From contig CABFPE010000120.1 of NCBI GenBank assembly GCA_900660155.1, positions 1,131,236 to 1,195,235 of the forward strand: DNA of 64,000 nt, read 5' to 3'. The DNA is from Hofstenia miamia (lineage: Eukaryota; Xenacoelomorpha; Acoela; Hofsteniidae). The translations under genes were made by a program, and so were the position numbers. Below the pieces are notes generated by a model. The model was not told the DNA's origin, ran no database searches, and saw only the letters and a program-made list of their open reading frames with translations. Below are positions 29,128-44,693 of this stretch, piece by piece (the stretch's first letter is position 1; every line of letters starts with the position of its first letter).

Positions 29128-30393
29128 CTTGAAAAGAAAGTATTTTCATTTTACTTCAAAGATCAAGCTGAAAGAATTTTCATTTTACTTCAATAATCAA
29201 GCTGAAAGAATTTTCATTTTACTTCAAAGATCAAGCTGAAAGAATTTTCATTTTACTTCAAAGATCAAGCTGAAAGAATTTTCATTTTACTTCAAAGATC
29301 AAGCTGAAAGAATTTTCATTTTACTTCAAAGATCAAGCTGAAAGAATTTTCATTTTACTTCAAAGATCAAGCTGAAAGAATTTTCATTTTACTTCAAAGA
29401 TCAAGCTGAAAGAATTTTCATTTTACTTCAAAGATCAAGCTGAAAGAATTTTCATTTTACTTCAAAGATCAAGCTGAAAGAATTTTCATTTTACTTCAAA
29501 GATCAAGCTGAAAGAATTTTCATTTTACTTCAAAGATCAAGCTGAAAGAATTTTCATTTTACTTCAAAGATCAAGCTGAAAGAATTTTCATTTTACTTCA
29601 AAGATCAAGCTGAAAGAATTTTCATTTTACTTCAAAGATCAAGCTGAAAGAATTTTCATTTTACTTCAAAGATCAAGCTGAAAGAATTTTCATTTTACTT
29701 CAAAGATCAAGCTGAAAGAATTTTCATTTTACTTCAAAGATCAAGCTGAAAGAATTTTCATTTTACTTCAAAGATCAAGCTGAAAGAATTTTCATTTTAC
29801 TTCAAAGATCAAGCTGAAAGAATTTTCATTTTACTTCAAAGATCAAGCTGAAAGAATTTTCATTTTACTTCAAAGATCAAGCTGAAAGAATTTTCATTTT
29901 ACTTCAAAGATCAAGCTGAAAGAATTTTCATTTTACTTCAAAGATCAAGCTGAAAGAATTTTCATTTTACTTCAAAGATCAAGCTGAAAGAATTTTCATT
30001 TTACTTCAAAGATCAAGCTGAAAGAATTTTCATTTTACTTCAAAGATCAAGCTGAAAGAATTTTCATTTTACTTCAAAGATCAAGCTGAAAGAATTTTCA
30101 TTTTACTTCAAAGATCAAGCTGAAAGAATTTTCATTTTACTTCAAAGATCAAGCTGAAAGAATTTTCATTTTACTTCAAAGATCAAGCTGAAAGAATTTT
30201 CATTTTACTTCAAAGATCAAGCTGAAAGAATTTTCATTTTACTTCAAAGATCAAGCTGAAAGAATTTTCATTTTACTTCAAAGATCAAGCTGAAAGAATT
30301 TTCATTTTACTTCAAAGATCAAGCTGAAAGAATTTTCATTTTACTTCAAAGATCAAGCTGAAAGAATTTTCATTTTACTTCAAAGATCAAGCT
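29128..30393. repeat. 34-bp minisatellite, about 36 copies
   Basis: The unit TGAAAGAATTTTCATTTTAC + TTCAAAGATCAAGC repeats with an exact 34-bp period; GATCAAGCT recurs from 29161 to 30385, 36 periods. Only the first copy (TGAAAAGAAAGTATTTT) and one word in the second (CAATAATC) differ; the rest look identical. Both strands contain stops in every frame, so it does not encode a repeat protein. There are no spacers, so it is not a CRISPR. Each unit contains AGAATTTTCA, which fits the nGAAnnTTCn heat-shock element form. It lies midway between two convergent tubulin genes. Confidence 0.97.
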
Positions 30394-33174
30394 AATTTTG
30401 CACAATCTTCGAAATGAGCAGGTACTTAATATATCTATGCACCACATGAATTTCTAATGATTACGGAAAATTTAATGTGTAGCACATTTTACCATGTAGA
30501 TGAAGTAGTAATTTTCTATTAATATTAGCAAATACCTTCACTAACTCAGCAAAAAACCTAAAGTTCTATATCAGATTTCACACTTTTTAAGCAAAAGAAA
30601 TACTCAACTAAAATTTGACCAATCAACGGTACAATAAACATCTGCTATACTATAGGCAATGCCTAAAATTTATAATCGGCAGATTAATTTTGATCATAAA
30701 TATATGATGCATAAAAAGCGATATCTAATACCTTTACTTGGGATTTAAAAGGATGTCTACAATTGGAGCAATTGTAAAAAACGCTAGTAAATGAAAACTG
30801 ATAATAAAACTCGTGCACAGAAATAATTTTAAAAACGTTAAAAAATTACCTTTAGTGATGCTTAGGGGTGCATCAAGAGTTTTTTATTGGGGGCGCTATC
30901 TTCCAACTGTCTTTCATAATCTGACTCATATTTGGTACAAATTGCACTCATGATATAAAATGGGAAACATCTAACCTTTCTTACTACTATAAATATTTTT
31001 TTAATTACGGTTAATATTATAATAAAGATGTTGTTGCGGGGAATAAAATGTTAGAAACTCGTAGATTATTGGGTTCTGATGTCGTTTTTTAAGTTTCTAT
31101 CCCACAGAAGAACATTAGCACCTACACTTGGGTGATACGAGTACCTAGTAATTTTCGCCCGATTGGAGAGTCTGAACCCCCTTCTAGATGCGCACTTAAT
31201 GATGCTACAATGTGCCTAAAAAGAAACTAGAGAAATGTACAAGGTCAGAATATAATTGGCTTAAATAACTAAATTTCTCTGTAAGTCATTATTCTATAAA
31301 TAGCCACCGTCAAATGTAGTGAATATGAACATTTAACAAGAACAAAGGTTCTCTTGTTTATGCGCATGATATGCATAATATTTTGCTTCCTATATTATTT
31401 TGGAATGCGCATAACTCTCATTTTGCAATTGCAATACTCCTTTGCAGTTTTTAAAGCAAATTCACAGAATCTTTTCATCCTATAAAGAGTGAAGCGAGGT
31501 ATTCAAATAGTAAAATCACACGTGTTCGTATTCACCCCATCCTATGGGTGAATAGGAACACTTTCAAGTTTAACAAACAATTTTTCCTGAAGACTAAGTA
31601 TTCTAATTTGTATTGAAATTTAATCTCAAGAACTCATTGTAGTCTAAAAGTTGAATTAAACACATATTGCAAATACTATATATTTGAAAAAAAAAAGACT
31701 TTAAAAATTGTTCTTATTTACTCCATTTGACTGCAGTTTAAATTTTCGGTATTGTGTATTGCGCAATGTTTGCAATTCCATATTAAAATTTGGTATAGTA
31801 TATTTAACACTACTATGTTTCAACAACAAACAGGCAAAAACGTTGGCTAATGGAAGCTTTGAAATTGGTCAAAATATTTTGTGAAAATTATTACGTTTTT
31901 GATTTTTTGACTACATGTAGTTTGGTATCTGTGAGATTGTACTAAAGAAATATTTTCTTATTTTATTTGTGCATTTGTAACTAATCGCAAAATACTTAAT
32001 AGTTGTCTTTATCTTGTTCTATATGTTTAACTGTTTATTTCTCGTTTGTTAAATGCCTAGGATTACTTAAAGTCAATGTTGTTTGCCATCTTCTGAATAA
32101 TAAATGATTCTTAATTATTATACAATACTGTTTGAAAAGTGAATAGTAGTTAAATCTATTATAACAAAATATAGTTGAATAGAAAAAAATCTATACAATT
32201 TGATGATGTCTATGAAATATGTGTCAGTTATGCAGAGCTGAATTTTGAAATATCTTCTTTTCCTGAATTTTTGCAGTGTGAGTGTGGCACACAATATGAA
32301 TATAGCTTGTAAATATTTGCATATGAAAAGCTTAAGTACATTAGTAATCTGAAATATAGATTTGCATGACCAAGCAAAAATGTTTCTTATGCCCATTGCA
32401 TACAAATAATTGAAAATACACTTCAATTTAAATTTCATTGACTGCAATTACCTTGTGCAAATATATTATTTATGAATTTTAAATCAATTGAATCAGAGGC
32501 CATTATTTTGTTTAAATTATATAATTAAAAGTGTTGAAAAATTAATTTCAATTCATTATATATATATATATATATATATATAATCAATAAAATCAATTTC
32601 CTAAGGCATTGAAACGTTTGCAAAATTGCTAATTTACACAATAATTTCAAAGCAAGTACTTTATATAAATGTAGTGATAATTAAAAATTAGGTTTTGACA
32701 TTTTGAAAATCCGAGCATAAAATCAAAATGAATGCAAAGTCTTGTGTAAACAAAATATTAATGTCAATAATTCCACATTGAAATATTGCATTATGAAGTA
32801 AAAATTGAAAATAAATTTTAGTATTTCTGGATTTCTCTAAGTGGCTGTTAGGCATATATTAAATATTGATTCTCTATTGAAAAAATTTCTGGTATTCCCT
32901 CTAAGATTATAACTTCTAATATTTACTGAAATTTAATTGACAACCTTTATATGAATGCATACACTAGTTGTGAAAACTTTTTTTGATATTGTGTTTACTA
33001 AGATGTATGGTAGTCTACTATATTCTATTGAATGATATAGTTCAATAAAATGGAAACACTTTCTATTAAACAAACGATGTTCAGAATGAATGTTTACATT
33101 TTCAAAGAAAACTAAGGTTAAAATTTAATTTTTTAATATTAAAGAAAGTAGAGAGACAAAATATTTTTGATATT
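30394..33174. other. No supported gene
   Basis: AT-rich DNA downstream of the minus-strand tubulin gene. The open frame 32118-32447 on the minus strand is low-complexity (Ile, Leu, Phe, Lys) without splice or motif support. A (TA)n tract lies at 32557-32582. Confidence 0.5.
31522..31561. repeat. 16-bp hairpin, one mismatch
   Basis: GTGTTCGTATTCACCC pairs with GGGTGAATAGGAACAC across an 8-base loop with one mismatch. No host gene or transposon end is visible around it. Confidence 0.65.
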
Positions 33175-37817
<4,643 letters not shown>

Positions 37818-38238
37818 TTGGATAGATTTCTGATGCAACCGCTTACAGAAAAATTTCTTAAAATTTGAATTTCCGCCACCTGCACTGCCATGAGAGCACT
37901 TAATTTATGCATGAAATCATGAACAATTAATTCTAATTGAAGCATGCTTCTAATTTATAATTGATAAATATAGGAAATTAATTTAACCAGCACGCTTAAA
38001 TTAACTGTCTCTATTCGCTCATAAATTTTTTAATATTTGAGAAATCAAAGGACTCTCTGTCTCCAAAGAGCAGGACAGCGTATCTGACCAAGGACTTAGG
38101 CTTTGCTATTAATTCTATGAATATTTATTTATGTATATGGTTATAAAACCTGTCAAGATTTTTAGCATATTTTAATGTTGTGCTAGCAGTAAGAATTACA
38201 TGGGTATTGCTAACAAGTGAAGACTACACGGGAGGAAG
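37818..38238. other. Upstream region of the minus tubulin gene
   Basis: No gene seen. This should contain the core promoter and 5' UTR for the start codon at 37817. I find no clear TATA box or X-box. Confidence 0.4.
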
Positions 38239-38450
38239 AGCATATGTCACACCGGACTTATGCCCTTTTGCCTCTTTTCAAAGTGGACATATGCCCTTCT
38301 TAACAAGTACAGTCTTTCTTCTCCTTGCAATAAAATGAGACATATGCCCTTTTTGACAAAACAGTGATATTCGGAAGACACTTTGGATCATGGTCTACAT
38401 AATGGCGGCTGTAACTGAAAAATTGTGACATATGCCCTTTTTCCCTGTGT
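38239..38450. repeat. Recurrent ACATATGCCCTTTT motif upstream of tubulin
   Basis: The word (A/T)TATGCCCTTTT occurs at about 38259, 38288, 38342 and 38430, three times in the longer form ACATATGCCCTT. The block opens with GCATATGTCAC and closes with GTGACATATGC, so the outer copies are inverted. It may be a small transposon with short inverted ends, or a cluster of binding sites 0.4-0.6 kb upstream of the minus tubulin gene. Confidence 0.6.
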
Positions 38451-39300
38451 TCTTCAAGTATTTATATGAACAATGTATTAGAGACATTATAAAATAGAAA
38501 ATGATTAGCTCCGCAGGGAAAATTTACAAAGCTAAGCAAAAAGTATGCATTGAATATTTACAATGGAATGTGTAAAAAATGTAAAATAGTCTATCAAATA
38601 TCTGTGACAGACGATTATTCAATCAAATGTTGAATTGTGTGTATATATGACGCCGAAACTCATTTCAATTGAAAGGCATTTTAGTGTCCAAAATTTTAAG
38701 AGCATAGGAAATACAAATTGTGTGTATATGTAAAGTTAATATTTTAAATTATAATGGCATCAAAATTCAAAAACTACTTTCTCTAAAAAATCTATATGTA
38801 AAAATTTGCATTATCCTGATTAATTCTGACCCTGTTTTCATTTTTAATAACGTTTCAACTAAAAACATAGTTCAGTTTATTGTTGAAACATTGCTACCAC
38901 AGTCTATGCGATTAATTCTGCCTAGTATAGTATTGATATTTTAATATTTTTAATGACAAAATATTCTTAGTTAGATCCGTGCTAAATCAAAACTGTAAAT
39001 ATTACATCATATTCAAGTAAAATTTGGTCTCATAATACAGGGTTATCATAATGTATAACGACCTTGCTGAAAATATGCAGTTTCCCACATTTCCTTCTAC
39101 TTATCAATTTTGTACTAAGTATTAAATAGCAAAAATGTGACCTAGATATGGTAAAGGTTACTTAATCCACACTTGATTTTAAAATCTTGCAATGTCGTTA
39201 AGCAACATGGTGCATTATTGATGTGCAACTATGGGTACTATGACATTTGACCATGCAAAGACTATTTGATTTTCGTCTAGTTTATAGCTTGTGGTGACCA
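38451..39300. other. No gene seen
   Basis: AT-rich DNA; the frame 38720-38944 has no support. Confidence 0.5.
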
Positions 39301-39309
39301 AAGCTGGAA

Positions 39310-39795
39310 CTTGGCCCGGGCATGGAATTATTGGTAAGCACCCCGACCGGGCCTGGAATTATTCGTAAGCAACTGGGCTGAGACCACGCCTGAAAAAAAT
39401 TTAACATCCGGACCGAAATTTATCATGTCTGAAATTAAGTGCATGTTTATTAATTGAAAAGATGAAAAGTTGAATTCAAGGCATCAATTCATGTGACGGC
39501 TTCTTAGGATAATATGTGAGCAATACGATTACATAAGAACCCATAGTTAAAGTTATGATTAAGATAGCTAGCGGCTGCATAAATTTCTTGATTCGTGGTT
39601 CAAATGAAATGACTTCGTCCACACTCTCTGGAAAACATTAGAACCTAACATGAATTTGAATACGTGTACATGTAGAACATTCAAGAAAAATGTATAAAAC
39701 GGTAAATTTTGTCACCCGGCCCCGGGTTTAAAAGCTATCCGAGCCCGGGCCGGGCCTGATTTTTTTCATGTTAATGCGGGCCCGGTTCCGACTCT
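39310..39795. repeat. Repeat with GC-rich ends (GGCCCGGGC)
   Basis: The left edge has TTGGCCCGGGCATGG and the direct repeat CGGGC(A/C)TGGAATTATT with GTAAGCA twice. The right edge has CCCGGCCCCGGG, GCCCGGGCCGGGCC and GCGGGCCCGG. These GC islands bound 300 bases of AT-rich DNA, as in a nonautonomous transposon. Exact ends and target duplication are not resolved. Confidence 0.5.
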
Positions 39796-40059
39796 GGTGG
39801 GGACACTGTAAACAAAGATGTTTTTAGCTTGCTGGCAGTGTCGATCATATAAATAACACTTAAACTGTAGCATTTCAATTAAACTTTGAAATTCTAATTT
39901 AATGCTAGTTGCAACTAATTTGAATAGACAAACTTCTGTCAAACTATAACACTCAAGCAAACAGTAAGAAATTTATGATCGAATAATCTGTCGTCTACAC
40001 AATAGATTTATTTCAGATGATATCCATTGAAATCCTGTTTTTTGGTCAATGCCTTATAG

Positions 40060-40779
40060 CAGAGTTGCCGTTTATGATATGACCATATTTTAAATTTCAT
40101 CCATACATTATCGCTATAATTGCCATTATGTAAAATATAGTGAAATATACGCAGAACACATATGGTAAGTGCCAATAGCAATCTTATAGAGTGATTTCCA
40201 ATATTTAACAACATAAATAACAAATTGCAAGCTGCAATTAAAAGACACCCATTTTTGTGCAATAAAAATGTGTACTGATATCACAGGGCAGAGCAATTCA
40301 CTAGATAGCAGAACGATTTTGAAACATTCAAAAACAAATTTTAAAATAAACGAATAATTTTTTGTTTGTTTTCCAATACAATGTGCTTTGTTTTCCGCAA
40401 ACATTATAAATTTGAAACAATTTAATCGTCAGTATTTGTTTCCAATCCACTATTACAAATGTATTTGTTTACTAAATTTTTGCGGCACTATTAAAATTTT
40501 TTATCCTTTCAAACTGTTTTTTTTTGTTCAAATCAATTTGCAAGATAAATATTTCCCATTCAATTACTATAAATGTAAGATATAGAACACTAAATATATC
40601 AATTATATTGAAACCAACTAAAAATTATATATATGTAACAATAAATTTATGGATTTCCATTATTGCCATATTTTTAAGTTTAATATCCGTAATGGCCATA
40701 AATTGTTTCTGCCATACCATTATGATATTCATAATATGGTACATAATGGTATGGTACGATAACATAATCGGCACCTCTG
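40060..40779. mobile_element. Nonautonomous hAT-like element, 720 bp
   Basis: The left end CAGAGTTGCCGTTTATGATA and the reverse complement of the right end CAGAGGTGCCGATTATGTTA match at 16 of 20 bases. The flanks CCTTATAG (40052-40059) and ACTTATAG (40780-40787) differ by one base, as an old 8-bp duplication. Internal open frames on both strands are AT-rich by-products. CAGAGGTGC also starts the element at 35524, so the two may share a transposase. Confidence 0.8.
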
Positions 40780-40787
40780 ACTTATAG

Positions 40788-41580
40788 CAGTTAACGAAAT
40801 TTTAAGAAGGTAGCGTTAACTATTCTAATGCTGGTAAAGTTCAGCACTTCCAGCAAATATATTAAAAATCGTTTCTTCTAGATAATCTTCCAGTTGATGT
40901 TAGTTTTCTGCACGCCATCTGTACTGGCTGATCACTTGCTATATCTTCAAAAACTGAACACTTAAGATTGGCTGAGCCAATAATGAATTTTTCTTAATCA
41001 AATTGAAATGATTTCAAATATATTTACATTATAAATAATGAATATGAATTTGATTTATAATAAATTATAGTTTGTGCAAAAAAATTCTCCATAGAGATAG
41101 CAATCAGTTTATATATGTTTGTTTCATATTCTATGGAACGTTATCAAATAAAAAACTTGAGCATTGAATTTTGTATGACATGAATAACTTGAAAAAAAGA
41201 GCTTAAAACATTTTCATTATTGGCTCATTGTTGGATTTATCATTTGGACGTTAATGGCACAGCGGCCAAAACCAATAATGGCAAGCAGTGGAAACAATAA
41301 TGGGCCATCAATTGTCCATGAATCCTTGTTGATTGAGAAGATCTTTCTTTTTATTCAAATTTTTCAAAGGATAAATTGTAATATAGCCATCTATTGCTTG
41401 ACCACTGCACTCCTGAATTTAAGGAAACGACTGATATAAACAAGGTTTAAAACGGTTTAAAACGACTTCATTTAAGTGGTCAACACTGCTTACTGGTCCC
41501 AAGAATGAGTGCTTCTCATTGTGCAGGTGGAATGAACAACATATTGGTCTATTGAAAGGAAACTTTGGACCGTCAAATTC
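40788..41580. other. No gene seen
   Basis: AT-rich DNA; the frame 41254-41439 has no motif or splice support. Confidence 0.5.
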
Positions 41581-41587
41581 TTCTTAA

Positions 41588-41800
41588 GGTAAGTTCAGAC
41601 GAGAATCTTTTGAATTATATCATGTGATATACGTGAAAACGATGCTTGTGTGAACACACTTTAATCTAAAAAGCATACATCAAAAAGATGCTCGTCTGAA
41701 CACACATCGTTGAAATTGATGCAGAAACAGCTTGCATCTTTTATAACGTAGTTCAAAAGTTGCTCGTCTGAACGCACATTGTTCATTTAAACGATTTGTA
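41588..41800. repeat. GCTCGTCTGAAC repeat cluster, left side
   Basis: The words GATGCTTGTGTGAACACAC, GATGCTCGTCTGAACACAC and GTTGCTCGTCTGAACGCAC recur about every 60 bases, after an opening GGTAAGTTCAGACGAG. The same words occur at 46578-46700, on the other side of the LTR element, so the retroelement may have landed inside an older repeat. Confidence 0.6.
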
Positions 41801-42219
41801 ATTTACGACTTTGTTATGGTGACTGATTGTCTCAAGTAGCCGTGAGTCTTAAAATACAAGGATTCTGTAGTTTAACTAGTTTAACTTCAAAATGAACCCT
41901 GACGATATTGAATTCTAAATGTTCAAATTTTTTAACAGAAAGCAGTTATTCCTTTCAATAATGCAATATTGGTTTTTAACAAGTTATGCTACTGAATTCT
42001 GAATATATTTTACATGCAATCTCTTATAAACCAGAATTACTGCATGCATTGAAATTTAATTACATTGTTCAATTGTATAATTACAAGGAAACTACATGGT
42101 CTTGGAAATATTATATAACAATTTCTCTAGAATTAAACATCAAATCATATTTAATGTTAATGTTTTGAATCAGTAATTGAGACGTTGATTTATAATCTTC
42201 CCAATAAACACAATTCCTG

Positions 42220-44335
42220 TGTGGTAAAATTGGAATTTTGAAAAATTCTGGAATTCAAACTGCGTAAAATAATTTTTTGGCTAAAAATTAATTCTGAAAA
42301 GGAATTAAGGATTGCGTTTCACTAAATTTTAAATTTTACTGAAAAGAAATGGCTTTGAAGAAAACGGAATTTACCGCATTTGTTAGATGTTTACTGAAAC
42401 TGCGAGAAGCTTGCATCAGCTTAAGAGGTTACTATGTGGTAAAAAGATGGTTAACAAGCTTTTTAAGTACTTAACGAGTTAAAATAAAAGACAAAAGAAC
42501 TGTTAATGAGGTGGTACTCAAAACAATGATGGGATAACTGATGTGGCATTAAATGCTAAAATTGGTTAAAAATGTCAAGCTAATTTTGCAACTGAAAATA
42601 GCTATCCAACCAGAGGACACTGACGTAGAACAGGGTATAAAAACCTTCAAAACTTCATAGAAAACACACACCCCAGCGAATACTCTGAAAAGAACTATCG
42701 AGCAAAGACTGCAATTACAAAGTTAGCAAAAAGACATTTCTTGGTTGATTTAGAAGTTATTCCTACTTTCGTTGTGATCGTCAGGTAAAGGTTTTGAAAT
42801 TGATATCATAATCATTAACTTTGGAGGTTTCATATATCAGTAATTATAACGTGTGACTTTAGTTATTTGATTCGTTTATTGTTGAGATTTGTATAAGCAT
42901 TCTCCTGTTGTAAAGTAAATAAGTATCATTTGTTTTATATTTAAATTTTAATTTACTCCTGAGAGAGTAAAATTTCTAAGTAAAAGTGCAACAAAAGTAA
43001 GTCGGCATTGTTTTAAAGAAATTAAGTATCGACTGTTTTGAAGTAAAAACTATCTTTAACATTCAGAAGTACAAAGGAGTTTTGTGTGGAAAAATACGTG
43101 GGGATTGATTTAAAATACAGAGTCATTTATTTGAATTAACCTTAAAAAGAACAAGAATTGTCTTAGAACATTAGCGTGTTCTCTCTCTCTGTGCAAATTA
43201 GAAATTCGTTAAACATTAAGTTTAGTCGTAAATACATTAGGGGCGAGAGGCGTCCTAGTAAACTTTGTCCTTTGTAAAATAACTTCAAACAGTGTTAGTC
43301 AAGAAAGACCTTTAAGGAAATTCTAAGCAACGTAACGCTGTGTTGATATTGCATAAAAATTGTACGTATAAATTACTCTTCTGAGAGGAAAACATTTGGT
43401 TTATATTAAATTCGTGTGAGACATTGTGGGTTATTAAAATACAAGCAAGTAGCCCTGATCAGAGGTGTTCCATGTTGTTAATAAAATTGGTCATTTCACA
43501 TTAGAGTTTGGAAAGACCCATCTTAAAATTTAATTTACTTTAGCCTATTTTGGTTTTGTAATAGCTCAAGAGAGTAACTCAAATTTCAGTATTACCGTGC
43601 CCTCTTTTGTTGATAAAAAGGAAAACAGTGAATTGTCAAATATCGCAAGACATTTATAAAGAAGTGTTGTCTGTTTAACTTTTAAAATAATAGAGAACCA
43701 CTTCGGGTTTTATTAATTATAATTCACCGTGCTTTTGATAAAATTTTAGAGGCTCGAGTCGACAACCATTTTGTTAACTTAGACATTAGTGATTTAAGAA
43801 CTCTTTAGCAGTTAAGTTTTGGCCTTCTTAGTAGTAATCTACATTATAAAATCGCTACCAGAATTTGGTTTATATTTCGTCTTGTATTAAAGTCTATTAC
43901 AAAATAAAACATAAGCGAGTTGGATTTATTTGAGGTATTTAGTAAATTACTAGTTCAAGACAAATTTTGAAAATACGCTGTTAAAATCGAACTTATAATT
44001 ACAGTGAACTTGCAGTATAAGGAAATAAGGCAAAATTATTCTTACAATCCGTTACGATCAGTTGAGTTTAGAATTAGTCTGATTCACTGATTACAGGTTG
44101 AGGGACATTGACAAGAAACTTTGTGGTGTTGATACCTTATCATAGACAGGAGTCTTTTCGTATTTTTAGTATTATTCATCAGACTTTTGATATATTTTCT
44201 GAAGTTTGAGTTCAATCCCACTTGTTGGAAAATTGAACAGTCGTGATTTTCAGATTTAATCTTAGTGATTTAGTTTTCTTTCTCAGCTACACTTTAGGTT
44301 ATAAAACTCCTGAGTAAAAATCTGGTTTCACGACA
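42220..44335 (+). mobile_element. LTR retrotransposon, 5' LTR
   Basis: The LTR begins TGTGGTAAAA and ends TTTCACGACA, which pair as an imperfect inverted end (TGT.GT...). It is preceded by CCTG (42216-42219), matching CCTG after the 3' LTR at 46534-46537, a 4-bp target duplication. A TATA box (GGTATAAAAACC, about 42634) lies 0.4 kb in. The 2.1-kb length is long for an LTR but its second half is matched by the 3' copy. A primer binding site and gag start follow. Confidence 0.8.
42636..42642 (+). promoter_or_regulatory. LTR TATA box
   Basis: TATAAAA inside the 5' LTR, a likely promoter for the retroelement transcript. Confidence 0.5.
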
Positions 44336-44337
44336 TT

Positions 44338-44355
44338 TGGCGACATTGGTGAGAT
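44338..44355 (+). other. Primer binding site of the LTR element
   Basis: TGGCGACATTGGTGAG lies two bases after the 5' LTR. Starting with TGG (the complement of a tRNA CCA end) at this place is expected for a minus-strand primer site. The tRNA is not determined. Confidence 0.6.
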
Positions 44356-44600
44356 AAATATTTTTTAAATAACAAGAAAATTAAATTAAAACTTGTTTGC
44401 TTGTTAAGTAAATTAAGGACTCATAAATAGTAAAGAAACTCAGTGGAGTTTTTAGAAAGATTTAAGAAATTAAAAACGTGATGAAAATTTAAAGTAGTGA
44501 GACTGGTAATCTAGTTGACGGTTATAGTAAATAGTTTAAACTTATAGTTAGTGAAGAAAATAATTTTAACTTACATTTTTAGGATTTTAGTTCAGAAATC

Positions 44601-44692
44601 ATGGCGCAGAGACTGTTGATGCCACCGGAAAAATTTTATTATAACGAAACAGAGAGTTTCACAGATTGGATTTCAACATTTTCAACATTATG
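44601..44692 (+). CDS. Start of retroelement Gag, cut by gap
   Basis: From ATG at 44601 the frame reads MAQRLLMPPEKFYYNETES and then FTDWISTFSTL up to the N at 44693. PPEKF...FTDWI..F is the typical start of Gag in Ty3/gypsy-type elements. The remaining gag and the whole pol are missing at the gap, so it is unknown whether the element was complete in the genome. Confidence 0.7.
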
Positions 44693-44693
44693 N

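Noticed and set aside
29128-30393. Tandem array as a CRISPR or as a repeat-protein gene
   Set aside because: There are no unique spacers between units, and the 34-bp period with stops closes all frames.
32118-32447. 109-residue minus-strand frame
   Set aside because: Low-complexity Ile/Phe/Lys composition, no splice sites or motif; expected by chance in AT-rich DNA.
40008-40787. Several membrane-like open frames
   Set aside because: They lie inside or across a hAT-like element on both strands and are by-products of AT-rich sequence.
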